From: Aminobacter niigataensis
Lineage (GTDB): Bacteria > Pseudomonadota > Alphaproteobacteria > Rhizobiales > Rhizobiaceae
Assembly (NCBI RefSeq): GCF_014200015.1
Contig: NZ_JACHOT010000003.1
Coordinates: 124,001 to 188,000 of the forward strand
DNA length: 64,000 nucleotides
Direction: 5' to 3'
The stretch's first letter is position 1; every line of letters begins with the position of its first letter. The notes beneath the pieces are model-generated. The model was not told the origin of the DNA, searched no databases, and saw nothing but the letters and a program-made list of their open reading frames with translations. Both the position numbers and the translations under genes were made by a program. This document shows, piece after piece, positions 41,389 through 50,462 of the stretch.

Positions 41389-42288
41389 GTGATCACCGTT
41401 GTCGGATCCATCAACCTCGACCTCATCGCAACCGTAAGCCGTCTTCCCGGTCCCGGCGAGACAGTTCCCGGCGCCGATTTCAAGTCGGCGCCCGGCGGCA
41501 AGGGCGCCAACCAGGCGCTCGCGGCGGCGCGTGCGGGTGCTCAGGTGCGGATGGTCGGCGCGGTCGGCAAGGACGCCTTTGCCGGCGAAGCCACGGCCTA
41601 TCTCAAGGCGGGCGGCGTCGATCTCGGCGGCGTCGCCGAAATCCAGGCCGCCACCGGCATCGCCCTGATCCTGGTCGGCGGCGACGGCGAGAACATGATC
41701 GCCGTGGTGCCCGGCGCCAACGGTTCGGTGGTGCAGGGCGATCTCAACAAGGCGCAGTTCAAGAAGGGCGATGTCGTGCTGCTGCAGCACGAGATCCCGC
41801 TGCCCACCGTGGATGCGGCGATCGATGCGGCGCGCAAGGCCGGCGCCATAACCATGCTCAACACCGCACCCTTCCGCGCGGAGGCCACGAGTTTTGTGGG
41901 CAAGGCCGACTATGTCGTCGCCAACGAAACCGAATTCGACCTCTATGCCGAAGCGCTGACCCTGCCCGCCGGCGAACGGCCGCAGCGCATGGGCGAGTTC
42001 GCCCGCCGCACCGGCGCGACCGTCATCGTCACGCTCGGCGGCGACGGCGTGCTGGCAGCCAAGGGCGACGAACTTGTCCAGGTCGACGCGCTCAAGATCA
42101 CGCCGGTCGACACCGTGGGCGCCGGCGACACTTTCTGCGGCTATCTTGCCGCCGGACTGTCGGCCGGGCTTGAGCTGGAAGAGGCGCTTCGCCGCGCCGC
42201 CGCGGCCGGCTCCCTCGCCTGCCTCAAGCCAGGCGCCCAGCCGGCGATCCCGCTTGCCGCAGAGGTGGACGCAGCACTGAAGGGTTGA
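41389..42288 (+). CDS. rbsK: Ribokinase
   Basis: PfkB-family sugar kinase of 299 residues that phosphorylates ribose at O5. N-terminal SINLDLIATVSRLPGPGETVPG, the double-glycine motif APGGKGANQALAAARAGAQVRMVG, and the anion-hole/catalytic-base motif DTVGAGDTFCGYLAAGL near residue 240 are present. GTG start at 41389 with CAGGAG upstream. The nucleoside hydrolase at 43056-43997, which releases ribose, is close by on the other strand; together they could salvage nucleosides (inference). Confidence 0.92.
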   Translation: MITVVGSINLDLIATVSRLPGPGETVPGADFKSAPGGKGANQALAAARAGAQVRMVGAVGKDAFAGEATAYLKAGGVDLGGVAEIQAATGIALILVGGDGENMIAVVPGANGSVVQGDLNKAQFKKGDVVLLQHEIPLPTVDAAIDAARKAGAITMLNTAPFRAEATSFVGKADYVVANETEFDLYAEALTLPAGERPQRMGEFARRTGATVIVTLGGDGVLAAKGDELVQVDALKITPVDTVGAGDTFCGYLAAGLSAGLELEEALRRAAAAGSLACLKPGAQPAIPLAAEVDAALKG

Positions 42289-42357
42289 GTTTCCCTTCGC
42301 TGGACACGCAGGATTTCCGCGTGCTTACTTGCGGGCGACAGCCGAAGGAACGGAAAA

Positions 42358-42972
42358 ATGTCGCTCGAACTCTACGTCGCCTATGTCGTTGCCTGTATCG
42401 TCATCGTGCTGATCCCGGGACCGACCGTCACGCTGATCATCGCCTCGAGCATCAGGCACGGCACGCGCGCCGGGCTCGCCAACGTCGCCGGTACCCAGAT
42501 CGGCGTGGCGATGATGATTGCCATCGTCGGAATCGGCCTCAACTCGATGATCGAGACGATGGGCCACTGGTTCGAATGGGTCAGGCTACTGGGAGCCGCC
42601 TACCTGATCTGGCTCGGCATCCAGATGTTCCGCTCCAGCGGCAAGCTGGAAGCGGACGGTATGCCCAGGCGGCCGCGCGGCGGCTTCTTCCTGCAGGGTT
42701 TCCTCGTTGCCATCTCCAACCCCAAGACGCTGATCTTCTTCGGCGCCTTCATCCCGCAGTTCATCGACCCGACCGCCAATTATGCCCAGCAGATCGTCAT
42801 CATGGGCGTCACCGCCATGGTCTTCGCCGCGCTGTCGGATTCCACCTATGCAGTGGCCGCCGGGCGCGCCGGCAGGTTCCTGTCGGCCCGGCGCCTGAAG
42901 CTGATGACCCGCATCAGCGGCACGTTCCTTGTCGGCGGCGGCGTGTGGCTGGCGTTCTCGCGAGCCAAGTAA
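42358..42972 (+). CDS. LysE/RhtB-family exporter
   Basis: Inner-membrane exporter of 204 residues with about six membrane segments; family members export amino acids or homoserine lactones. The N-terminal LIPGPTVTLIIASSIRHGTRAGLANVAGTQIG is diagnostic, and FLVAISNPKTLIFFGAFIPQFIDP follows mid-protein. It is followed 22 bases later by a strong terminator. The substrate is unknown. Confidence 0.9.
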   Translation: MSLELYVAYVVACIVIVLIPGPTVTLIIASSIRHGTRAGLANVAGTQIGVAMMIAIVGIGLNSMIETMGHWFEWVRLLGAAYLIWLGIQMFRSSGKLEADGMPRRPRGGFFLQGFLVAISNPKTLIFFGAFIPQFIDPTANYAQQIVIMGVTAMVFAALSDSTYAVAAGRAGRFLSARRLKLMTRISGTFLVGGGVWLAFSRAK

Positions 42973-42994
42973 GGCAAAGGCACCGTCAGACGTG

Positions 42995-43021
42995 AAAGGG
43001 GCGGCTCGCGCCGCCCCTTTT
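42995..43021. terminator. Bidirectional terminator between lysE-type gene and nucleoside hydrolase
   Basis: AAAGGGGCGG (42995-43004) and CCGCCCCTTT (43011-43020) form a perfect 10-pair stem with loop CTCGCG, followed by T on the plus strand; the symmetric A/T ends can serve both convergent genes. Confidence 0.8.
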
Positions 43022-43055
43022 CGCTTTGCCTGCCCGTGTCGGAGCGGGAAAACGG

Positions 43056-43997
43056 CTAGAGCCTGCCCAGACGCTCGACCAGCAGCGCGAAGAAGCCGTC
43101 ATGGTCGATGTCGCGCATGACGATGGCGTTCTTCGGCCGCTTGGTGACGCCCCACCAGTCGACGACGGTCATGCCCATGGTCAGTTCCGAGGCGGTCTCG
43201 ACGGTGACGTTGCAGTGGCGGCCCTGGAACAGCTCAGGCTTGATAAGGTAAGCGATGACGCACGGATCGTGCAGCGGACCGCCGTCGGTGCCATATTTGC
43301 CTTCGTCGTAGCGCTCGAAGAATTCAAGCATCTGTGCGGTGGCAAGGCCGACCTTGGTTCCGAGCTTGCGGAAAGAGTCGATGCGCTTGGTCGTGGTCAG
43401 CGCCTTGTGGGTGACGTCGAGCGGCATCACGACGATCGGAACGCCCGAGCGGAACACCACGTCGGCGGCGTGCGGGTCGACATAAATGTTGAACTCGGCC
43501 GAAGGCGTGACGTTGCCGCCTTCGAAGAAACCACCGCCCATCAGCACGATTTCCTTGATGCGCGGCGCAATCCTGGGCTCGCGGATCATGGCGAGGGCGA
43601 TGTTGGTCAGCGGGCCGAGCGGGCACAGCGTGATGGTGCCGGCTTCCTCGCGCATCAGCGTCTCGACCAGATAGTCGACGGCGTGCTGCTCCTCCAGCTT
43701 CATGGTGGGTTCGGGCAGGTCGGGGCCGTTGAGGCCGGTCTTGCCATGAACTTCCTCGGCGGTGACGAGTTCGCGGATCAGCGGGCGGATGGCGCCGGAA
43801 TAGACCTTGACGTCGGGGCGGCCGGCCAGTTCGCAGATCTTGCGGGCATTCTTTTCGGTCAGCTTCAGCGGCACGTTGCCGGCAACAGCGGTGATTCCCA
43901 GGATATCGAGTTCGGGGCTTCCGAGCGCCAGCAATATGGCGACGGCATCGTCCTGACCGGGGTCGGTGTCGATGATAATCTTGCGCGGTACGGGCAT
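43056..43997 (-). CDS. Inosine-uridine-type nucleoside hydrolase
   Basis: 313-residue enzyme that hydrolyses nucleosides to base and ribose. The calcium-binding signature IIIDTDPGQDDAVAILLAL is at residues 7-25; ITAVAGNVPL, TLCPLGPLTNIALA, EIVLMGGGFFEGGNVTPSAEFNIYVDPHAA and the final ligand region GGPLHDPC are all family landmarks. ATG at 43997 has AAGGAAAG upstream. It faces ribokinase/LysE and is divergent from hsp20. Confidence 0.93.
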   Translation of the reverse strand: MPVPRKIIIDTDPGQDDAVAILLALGSPELDILGITAVAGNVPLKLTEKNARKICELAGRPDVKVYSGAIRPLIRELVTAEEVHGKTGLNGPDLPEPTMKLEEQHAVDYLVETLMREEAGTITLCPLGPLTNIALAMIREPRIAPRIKEIVLMGGGFFEGGNVTPSAEFNIYVDPHAADVVFRSGVPIVVMPLDVTHKALTTTKRIDSFRKLGTKVGLATAQMLEFFERYDEGKYGTDGGPLHDPCVIAYLIKPELFQGRHCNVTVETASELTMGMTVVDWWGVTKRPKNAIVMRDIDHDGFFALLVERLGRL

Positions 43998-44028
43998 TTT
44001 CTTTCCTTGTTGGGCAGGTTTTTGCAGT

Positions 44029-44057
44029 CTTGAAGTTGCCGACGGGGCGGACCATAT
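44029..44057 (+). promoter_or_regulatory. RpoH-type heat-shock promoter of hsp20
   Basis: CTTGAA (44029-44034), 17-base spacer, CCATAT (44052-44057), a close fit to rhizobial sigma-32 promoters. It is 70 bases upstream of the hsp20 start. Confidence 0.7.
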
Positions 44058-44126
44058 CAACAACTGTCGGAAAAATGCCATCCGGGTTTTTCCGCATTAT
44101 GTCGCTCTCGGAGGACAAGCTGTAAC

Positions 44127-44552
44127 ATGAGCCGTATGACGCCCTTCTCGAGCCCGCTGCTTCTGGGCTTCGACACGATGGAAAAGACGCTGGAGCGCCT
44201 TGCCAAGTCGGGCGACAGCTATCCGCCCTACAACATCGAACGCATCCGGGATGCCGACGAACGGGGCGAAAGGCTGCGGATCACGCTGGCGGTGGCGGGT
44301 TTTGCCGAAAACGACCTGGAAGTCACCGTCGAGGAGAACCAACTCATCGTGCGTGGCCGACAGGGTGACGAAAAGGAGCGCGAGTTCCTGCATCGGGGCA
44401 TTGCCTCGCGGCAGTTCCAACGCTGCTTCGTGCTGGCCGACGGGATGCGGGTTATCGCCGCCGACCTGAAGAACGGTTTGCTGTCGGTCGACCTCGACCG
44501 ACCGGAAGCTGAACGCCTAGTACGAAAAATAAACATATCGGTAGCAGAATAA
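44127..44552 (+). CDS. Small heat-shock protein, Hsp20 family
   Basis: 141-residue alpha-crystallin-type chaperone holding unfolded proteins for refolding. The alpha-crystallin domain covers about residues 35-130 (YNIERIRDADERGERLRITLAVAGF, NQLIVRGRQGD, FQRCFVLADGMRVIAADLKNGLLSVDL). It resembles rhizobial class A Hsp20 proteins. Preceded by an RpoH-type promoter and followed by the DUF1150 gene after 62 bases, a pairing often seen in alphaproteobacteria. Confidence 0.93.
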   Translation: MSRMTPFSSPLLLGFDTMEKTLERLAKSGDSYPPYNIERIRDADERGERLRITLAVAGFAENDLEVTVEENQLIVRGRQGDEKEREFLHRGIASRQFQRCFVLADGMRVIAADLKNGLLSVDLDRPEAERLVRKINISVAE

Positions 44553-44614
44553 ACACTGCCGAAGCTCTCATGCGGGATGGCCATCATGGCATCCAGGCTA
44601 GAAGGAGGCTGAAA

Positions 44615-44872
44615 ATGCCCAATACTGACCAGAGACACACCATGACCACGGGTGAACTCGCCCATCTCGGCGAAGGCTCCGTCGCCTATCTCCGGAAGGT
44701 TTCCAGCGACGACCTGCGCGGCCGTTTCCCAGGCCTGACGCAGATCGATCCCGGCCTTGAGCTGTGGGCGCTGTTTGCCGCCAATGGCGAGCCGATCCTG
44801 CTGTCCGATGCCCGTGACCGCGCCCTTGCCGGCGCCATGGAAAACGATCTGACGACCGTCGCCATCCACTAA
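44615..44872 (+). CDS. DUF1150 family protein
   Basis: Small 85-residue protein of unknown function, conserved next to hsp20 in alphaproteobacteria. Family text: LAHLGEGSVAYLRKVSSDDL, PGLELWALFAANGEPILLSDARDRALAGA. ATG at 44615 is set by a strong AGAAGGAGG upstream. Probably cotranscribed with hsp20 and therefore heat-induced (inference). Confidence 0.88.
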   Translation: MPNTDQRHTMTTGELAHLGEGSVAYLRKVSSDDLRGRFPGLTQIDPGLELWALFAANGEPILLSDARDRALAGAMENDLTTVAIH

Positions 44873-44920
44873 CCTTGCAGGGGTTGTCGGCCCGGCAGGC
44901 CGATGTGACAGGCGAAACGG

Positions 44921-44945
44921 AAAAGGGCCGCAAGACGCGGCCCTT
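44921..44945. terminator. Terminator between DUF1150 gene and ptsN
   Basis: AAGGGCCGC (44923-44931) and GCGGCCCTT (44937-44945) form a 9-pair stem with loop AAGAC. On the minus strand it is followed by TTTCC, suiting ptsN, and it can also serve the plus-strand gene, with CTTTTT a few bases on. Confidence 0.7.
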
Positions 44946-44969
44946 CCAAGCTTTTTCCAACAATCGAAA

Positions 44970-45434
44970 TCAGGCGGCGTGCGACGCAGGCGTTTCCGAC
45001 AGCAGCGCGTGTATGGCCGACGAATCGCGGGTGCCGCGAATCTTGGCAACCGTGTCGGCATCGCGCAGCACACGCGCGATGCGCGACAGTGCCTTGAGAT
45101 GATCGGCACCGGCGCCTTCAGGAGCCAGAAGCAGAAAGACGAGATCGACCGGCTGGTCGTCCAGCGCCTCGAAATCGACCGGCGTTTCCAAGCGCGCGAA
45201 GACGCCGGTAATGCGCTTCACCCCTGCGAGCTTTCCATGCGGGATGGCGATGCCATTGCCGACACCGGTCGAGCCAAGACGCTCGCGCTGTAGGATGGTG
45301 TCGAACACCTCCCGCTCGGGGATGCCGGAAATCGCTGCGGCCCTTTCGGCGAGAAGTTGCAAAAGCTGCTTCTTCGAGTTCGCCTTCAAGGCCGGCATGA
45401 TCGCCGGTACCTCGATCAGATCACTCAGATCCAT
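44970..45434 (-). CDS. ptsN: Nitrogen-regulatory PTS IIA protein PtsN
   Basis: 154-residue EIIA-Ntr, the last phosphoacceptor of the nitrogen phosphotransferase chain, which adjusts potassium, carbon and nitrogen metabolism. The phosphorylated His66 lies in GNGIAIPHGKLAGVKRITG; LVFLLLAPEGAGADHLKALSRIARVL is also typical. It follows hpf and rpoN in the widely conserved rpoN-hpf-ptsN order. Confidence 0.95.
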   Translation of the reverse strand: MDLSDLIEVPAIMPALKANSKKQLLQLLAERAAAISGIPEREVFDTILQRERLGSTGVGNGIAIPHGKLAGVKRITGVFARLETPVDFEALDDQPVDLVFLLLAPEGAGADHLKALSRIARVLRDADTVAKIRGTRDSSAIHALLSETPASHAA

Positions 45435-45499
45435 GCTGAAATTCCCTTGCTGTGCTCATCGCCGCATTACCCCAAATCCCCACATGCGGTCGGCGGCGA

Positions 45500-46084
45500 C
45501 TATCCCTGAGCGACCTTTGCGGTCGAGGGATCTATCCAGCCGATGTTTCCATCAGACCGGCGGTAGACGATGTTGAGTTGCTCGTTGCCGGCATTGCGGA
45601 AGACCACAACGGGGCTGTCCTTGGTGTCGAGCTCGATGACCGCAGAAGCCACCGACATGGTCTTCAGTACCATCGTCGATTCGGCGACGATGGCGGGTGC
45701 GAAATCCTCGGGCACGTCTTCGTCGTCATCGACGAGGGCTGCCACCACCGAGTAGGCAATGTCGGTCAACTCGCCGTTGCCTGCACCCATATTGTGTGAC
45801 TTGAGCCGGCGCTTGTAGCGCCTCAAGCGGGTTTCGAGCTTGTCGGCCGCCGCGTCGAACGCGGCAGTCGGTTCCTGGGCGTCTCCGGTCGCTTGCAACG
45901 ACATGCCCGAATCGAGCCGCACCACGCAATCGGCGGTGTAGCGCGAGCCGGCCTTCACGACGTTGACGTGTCCGGAAAATCCACGATCGAAATATTTGCC
46001 GATCGCTTCGCCGATACGTCCTTCGATGCGCGCACGAAACGCATCGCCGACATCCATGTGCTTTCCTGAAATACGCAGGCTCAT
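45500..46084 (-). CDS. hpf: Ribosome hibernation promoting factor, long form
   Basis: 194-residue long HPF that drives formation of inactive 100S ribosome dimers in stationary phase. The N-terminal HPF/RaiA domain covers residues 1-100 (LRISGKHMDVGDAFRARIEGRIGEAIGKYF) and the C-terminal dimerisation domain about 130-190 (SPVVVFRNAGNEQLNIVYRRSDGNIGWIDP). It lies between rpoN and ptsN with its own probable promoter at 46298-46326. Confidence 0.94.
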   Translation of the reverse strand: MSLRISGKHMDVGDAFRARIEGRIGEAIGKYFDRGFSGHVNVVKAGSRYTADCVVRLDSGMSLQATGDAQEPTAAFDAAADKLETRLRRYKRRLKSHNMGAGNGELTDIAYSVVAALVDDDEDVPEDFAPAIVAESTMVLKTMSVASAVIELDTKDSPVVVFRNAGNEQLNIVYRRSDGNIGWIDPSTAKVAQG

Positions 46085-46297
46085 CTGAAAACTGACCTTT
46101 TCTGTTCAGACTTCAAACTGGTCCGAGTTTATACCCGTGGCCGATGCAAACAAGCGTTGCCTCGCTTGCCACACCGAATTTAAGTCCGAACCTGTCGGCT
46201 GATCTTGGGCCACCACCCGGCAGCCGCTGGCTCGTGTCGCAAGCCATCCTGTGCCGCATCTTTCCTTGGCGGGCTTAGCCCTCTTCATGCGGGCGGG

Positions 46298-46326
46298 CTT
46301 CTAGACACTTCATTAGGGATTGTCAA
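46298..46326 (-). promoter_or_regulatory. Putative promoter of hpf-ptsN
   Basis: TTGACA at 46326-46321, 17-base spacer, TAGAAG at 46303-46298, between rpoN and hpf. It leaves an untranslated leader of about 200 bases, in which I see no gene. Confidence 0.5.
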
Positions 46327-46364
46327 TCAAGGGCCCGGATCGGCCCAAATACACCGCTTTGCGG

Positions 46365-47900
46365 CTAGTTCGCGGTACCTGCTATAGCGCGCTTTTCGCG
46401 CCGGCGCTGCACCGACGAGGCGATGTTCATGCCCTCACGATATTTTGCGACGGTGCGGCGAGCGATGTCGACGCCACTTTTCTTCAAGATATCCACAATG
46501 GCATCGTCCGAAAGCACGTCAGCGGCCTGCTCCTCCTCGATCATCTGTCGAATCCGGTCCCTGACTGCCTCTGAAGAGTGGGCGTCGCCGCCCTCGGCAG
46601 ACGCGATCGAGGCGGTGAAGAAGTAGCGCAGTTCGAAGACGCCGCGCGTCGTCAGCATGTATTTGTTGGCCGTGACGCGGCTGACCGTCGATTCATGCAT
46701 GCCGATGGCGTCGGCGACCGTGCGCAGGTTGACAGGCCTGAGATGGCGCACGCCATGGACGAGGAAGGCGTCCTGCTGGCGGACGATCTCGGCGGCGACC
46801 TTGAGGATGGTCTTGGCGCGCTGGTCGAGGCTGCGCGTCAGCCAGTTGGCATTCTGCAGGCACTCGGAGAGGAAGTTGCGCTCGCCCTGGTCCTTGGTGC
46901 GGCCCGTCACCTCGGCGAAATAGACCTGGTCGACCAGGACGCGCGGCAACGTCTCCGGATTGAGCTCGACGGCCCAGCTGCCGTCGGCGGCCTGGCGCAC
47001 CTCGACGTCGGGCACGATGGTGTCGGCTGCACCTCCGACAAAGCCGCCGCCCGGCCTGGGGTCGAGGGCACGGATCTCGGCCAGCATGGCGAGCAGATCC
47101 TCCTCGTCGACGCCGCAGATGCGCTTGAGGCTCTGGAAATCGCGCTTGGCCAGCAGTTCGAGATTGTCGACCAGTGCCGCCATCGCCGGATCGAGGCGGT
47201 CGCGGCGCCCAAGCTGGATGCGCAGGCACTCGGCAAGATCGCGCGCAAACAGGCCAGCCGGATCGAGGCCCTGGCAACTGGCAAGCACCTTGAGAACAAA
47301 GGCCTCGTCGACACCGAACCGCCCGGCGATCTCGACAGGCTCGCCTCGGAAGTAGCCCGCCTCGTCGAGCCAGTCGGTTAATTCGGAAGCGACCAGCCGC
47401 TCCGCCGGATCGACAAAGGCGAATGAAATCTGCTCGCCGACATGATCGCGCAGTGTCACTGCTGCAGCGGCCATATCCTCCATGTCGAAGCCTTCGGACG
47501 AGCCGCCGGAGCTGGAACCGGCGGAGGCCGACTTCCACTGCATGGCAAGGTCCGGGCCCATTCGCTCGACGGCACCGGGATCGTCGGGAAACAGGTTCTC
47601 GAGCGAAGTGTCGAGCTTTTCGGAGATGGCCTCGGAACTCCAGCCGGCCTCGCCTTCGAACCAGTCGTCGCTCGGCGCAGCGTTGGCCTCGCCTTGCGTT
47701 TCAATCTTGGGAAACTGGTCGCCGGGCGCGTCTTCGGGCGCTTCGGCGCGTTCCAACAGCGGATTGCGCTCGATCTCGTCGTCGATGAATCGCTCAAGCT
47801 CGGTGTGGGTGAACTGCAGCAGCCGGATCGACTGCATCAGCTGGGGCGTCATCACCAGGGACTGCGACTGCCGTAGCTGTAGTTTTGCCGACAGCGCCAT
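46365..47900 (-). CDS. rpoN: RNA polymerase sigma-54 factor
   Basis: Sigma factor for nitrogen-regulated and other enhancer-dependent promoters, 511 residues. The glutamine-rich activator region I starts SAKLQLRQSQSLVMTPQLMQSIRLLQ. An acidic linker follows to about residue 120, then the core-binding domain. The C-terminal helix-turn-helix (IGMHESTVSRVTANKYM) and the RpoN box (ARRTVAKYRE) come last. It follows the lptCAB genes, the usual rhizobial arrangement, 204 bases after lptB. Confidence 0.96.
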   Translation of the reverse strand: MALSAKLQLRQSQSLVMTPQLMQSIRLLQFTHTELERFIDDEIERNPLLERAEAPEDAPGDQFPKIETQGEANAAPSDDWFEGEAGWSSEAISEKLDTSLENLFPDDPGAVERMGPDLAMQWKSASAGSSSGGSSEGFDMEDMAAAAVTLRDHVGEQISFAFVDPAERLVASELTDWLDEAGYFRGEPVEIAGRFGVDEAFVLKVLASCQGLDPAGLFARDLAECLRIQLGRRDRLDPAMAALVDNLELLAKRDFQSLKRICGVDEEDLLAMLAEIRALDPRPGGGFVGGAADTIVPDVEVRQAADGSWAVELNPETLPRVLVDQVYFAEVTGRTKDQGERNFLSECLQNANWLTRSLDQRAKTILKVAAEIVRQQDAFLVHGVRHLRPVNLRTVADAIGMHESTVSRVTANKYMLTTRGVFELRYFFTASIASAEGGDAHSSEAVRDRIRQMIEEEQAADVLSDDAIVDILKKSGVDIARRTVAKYREGMNIASSVQRRREKRAIAGTAN

Positions 47901-48104
47901 TATCTGAGGTAACCGATCCCGACCCAGGACGGCCGAAAACCGGCACGCCTACCAGCGAGATAGAACTGGCCCAGCTTTTGCATGTCAAGCAGATTGGGGC
48001 TTCGCCGACGCTATTTGCAGCGCAGGACACCCTCGGCATGCCAAGCAGACACGCAATGGCAACAAACCGCTGCCCGGTTCGCGCGCAGGCTGTGCAATCG
48101 CCAG

Positions 48105-48926
48105 CTAGAGGGTAAAACCCTCGCCGAGATAGAGGCGGCGGACGTCGGGATTGGCGACGACTTCGTCCGCGCGGCCATGGGTCAGCACCTCGCCGGCATG
48201 GATGATATAGGCGCGGTCGATGAGGCCGAGCGTCTCGCGGACGTTGTGGTCGGTGATCAGGACGCCGATGCCGCGCTTGGTCAGGTGGCGGACGAGCTGC
48301 TGGATGTCGGCGACGGCGATCGGGTCGATGCCGGCAAAGGGCTCGTCGAGCAGCATGTAGTTAGGCCGGCTGGCGAGAGCCCGCGCAATCTCGAGCCGCC
48401 GCCGCTCGCCGCCCGAAAGGGCGATCGCCGGGGCCTTGCGCAGGTGGCTGATGTGGAATTCCTCGAGCAGCGCATCGAGCGACTTCTCGCGCTCCTTGCG
48501 GCTCTTCTCGACCACTTCGAGAATGGCGCGGATGTTGTTTTCGACCGAAAGGCCGCGGAAAATCGAGGCTTCCTGCGGCAGGTAGCCGATGCCGAGGCGC
48601 GCACGGCGATACATCGGCATCTGCGTGACGTCGAAACCGTCGATCTCGATGGTGCCCTGGTCGACCGGCACGAGGCCGGTGACCATGTAGAAGCAGGTCG
48701 TCTTGCCGGCGCCGTTGGGGCCGAGCAGGCCGACGGCTTCGCCGGCACGCACGCCCAGCGTCACGCCCGACACCACCTGCCTGCCCTTGTAGCTCTTGGT
48801 CAGGCCCTTGGCGATCAGGGTGCCCTTGAACTTGCCGTTCCTGGCACTGCCCATCGTCGCGGGCGCGGCGAGTTCCTGCGCCGAGCCAGGCTTCAGACGC
48901 GACAACAGCGGGGATGCCTCCGTCAT
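48105..48926 (-). CDS. lptB: LPS export ABC transporter ATP-binding protein LptB
   Basis: 273-residue ATPase that powers LPS extraction from the inner membrane. Walker A LLGPNGAGKTTCFYM near residue 63, signature LSGGERRRLEIARALA, and Walker B YMLLDEPFAGIDP are intact. It carries about 30 extra N-terminal residues compared with E. coli. Its start shares one base with the lptA stop (TAATG), showing translational coupling. Confidence 0.95.
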   Translation of the reverse strand: MTEASPLLSRLKPGSAQELAAPATMGSARNGKFKGTLIAKGLTKSYKGRQVVSGVTLGVRAGEAVGLLGPNGAGKTTCFYMVTGLVPVDQGTIEIDGFDVTQMPMYRRARLGIGYLPQEASIFRGLSVENNIRAILEVVEKSRKEREKSLDALLEEFHISHLRKAPAIALSGGERRRLEIARALASRPNYMLLDEPFAGIDPIAVADIQQLVRHLTKRGIGVLITDHNVRETLGLIDRAYIIHAGEVLTHGRADEVVANPDVRRLYLGEGFTL

Positions 48927-49507
48927 TATTTCTTCTGCGAACCCGGCGTGATCGACATCATGACGCGGCCGTTGCCCTTGGTGCCCTTGTTGCAGCCATC
49001 GACCTGGGCGAGACCGGTCTTCATCTGGACGGTGAGCTTGCAGCCGACGAGCACGTTGTCGCCTTCGGACAGGACGACTTCCTTGCCCGACATCACCAGC
49101 ACCTCGGTCTTCATGTCGAAGGTGCCGCGATCGCCGGTGGCAACCTGCTTGTCGGACTTCACATAGACCTTGTCATCGACTTCGAGCCGATCGATGTTGG
49201 CCGAACCGGTGGCCGCCGAGCCGCCATCCTTGGCGTAGTAGACGGTCATCTTGCCCGACTTCATCACCGTCGGGCCCTGGGTGACGCTGACATTGCCGGT
49301 GAAGATCGCCAGATTCTCCGATTCGCGGACCTCAAGCTTGTCGCTCTCGATCTGGATCGGCTGGTCGCCCGACAGCTTGAGGCCCGAAAGCCTGCTCTGG
49401 CTGTCCTGGGCGTAAGCACCCGTCACGCCAAGCGCCACCCCTGCGCATGCTAGGGCGGCCAATGACCGCCAAGACCTAATTTGCCGCACTCCCGCCTCCG
49501 CTGCCAT
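48926..49507 (-). CDS. lptA: LPS transport periplasmic protein LptA
   Basis: 193-residue OstA-like periplasmic bridge protein carrying LPS to the outer membrane. The signal peptide ends near AYAQDS (residue 34). The OstA/LptA domain includes PIQIESDKLEVRESENLAIFTGNVSV and VKSDKQVATGDRGTFDMKTEVLVMSGKEVVL. It overlaps the lptC end by 32 bases if ATG 49507 is right. Confidence 0.92.
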   Translation of the reverse strand: MAAEAGVRQIRSWRSLAALACAGVALGVTGAYAQDSQSRLSGLKLSGDQPIQIESDKLEVRESENLAIFTGNVSVTQGPTVMKSGKMTVYYAKDGGSAATGSANIDRLEVDDKVYVKSDKQVATGDRGTFDMKTEVLVMSGKEVVLSEGDNVLVGCKLTVQMKTGLAQVDGCNKGTKGNGRVMMSITPGSQKK

Positions 49508-50195
49508 TCTGTGCCGCCTTCATTCGCGCCGGATCAATGTCCATGCGCACACGCTTCTCGAAGACGACCACCTTGCCGTTCTCAAGCATCGACATCGAAT
49601 CGGACGTGATCTTCGAACCGTCAAGGGTTATTTCGACCGGTTCGTCGGTCTTCATCGCACCGCTGCCCATGTCGAGATACGCCGATTTAAGCTTGGCGAC
49701 CATGCCGTCGCTGGTCGTTACGGTTACTTGTTCGGTCAGGTTGAGCGTATTGCCTACGCGGTCGTAGACGCCGCGTGCCGCATCGACCTCGGCGACGTTG
49801 TCTGCGGAGAGCGGCAGATTGGCGTCAATGCCATGCAATTCGACGACGCCCTGGTTGGCCGGATCCTGAACCGCGCGCTCGGCTGTCATCGAATAGGGCA
49901 GATTGTCCCGGGTGAAACCGCTGAGCTGGGGCTTGGCCATCACCAGCTTGCCCTCCGAGAAGGCGGCTCCTTCGGCCTTGACCTGGAGGGAGGGCGGTGC
50001 GGCAAGATAGGAATAGCCGCCGAACAGGACGGCAAGCGCCACCGCGGCTGCCGGCAAGGCGCGCTTGAGGACGCGGACCCGGCGCGAATGGCGCGCGGCA
50101 AGATCGAAGGCATCGGCGCGCGACGTCGCAAGCGCGATCGCGGTGTCCACCGCAACGCCGCTTCCGCCGCCGCTCGTCTCGATTGGTCGCGCCAA
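49476..50195 (-). CDS. lptC: LPS export periplasmic protein LptC
   Basis: 239-residue bitopic protein linking the LptBFG complex to LptA. One membrane segment near residues 45-65 (RALPAAAVALAVLFGGYSYLA) is followed by a beta-rich periplasmic domain (KLVMAKPQLSGFTRDNLPYSMTAERAVQDP, GVYDRVGNTLNLTEQVTVTTSDG). First gene of lptC-lptA-lptB; divergent from sppA with a gap of about 270 bases. Confidence 0.92.
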   Translation of the reverse strand: MARPIETSGGGSGVAVDTAIALATSRADAFDLAARHSRRVRVLKRALPAAAVALAVLFGGYSYLAAPPSLQVKAEGAAFSEGKLVMAKPQLSGFTRDNLPYSMTAERAVQDPANQGVVELHGIDANLPLSADNVAEVDAARGVYDRVGNTLNLTEQVTVTTSDGMVAKLKSAYLDMGSGAMKTDEPVEITLDGSKITSDSMSMLENGKVVVFEKRVRMDIDPARMKAAQNGSGGGSAAN

Positions 50196-50462
50196 CGCAA
50201 ATGTCCTTCTTCGAACTATTCCAGGCCGCCTTCAGGCCGGCACGGTGAAACGGATGAAAGCCACAAAAATATGACCATAAGGTCAAAGAGTTGCGGCCGG
50301 ACGCGCAATAGACGCGCATCCGGCTGCCGAAATGCAAACCCGAATATGGCTATTTACCTTACAAATCCAAGGTCCCGCAACGGCAGCTGCGTCAGGAAAG
50401 CGGTGGCTCTCGCCAAACCGTTGCGATAAAAGCGCAGGCTTGCACAGCATGCGAGGCCCGCA

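Noticed and set aside
50271-50284. TGACC-ATAA-GGTCA in the lptC-sppA gap as an operator
   Set aside because: Arms of only five bases with an asymmetric centre; too weak to support a regulatory call.
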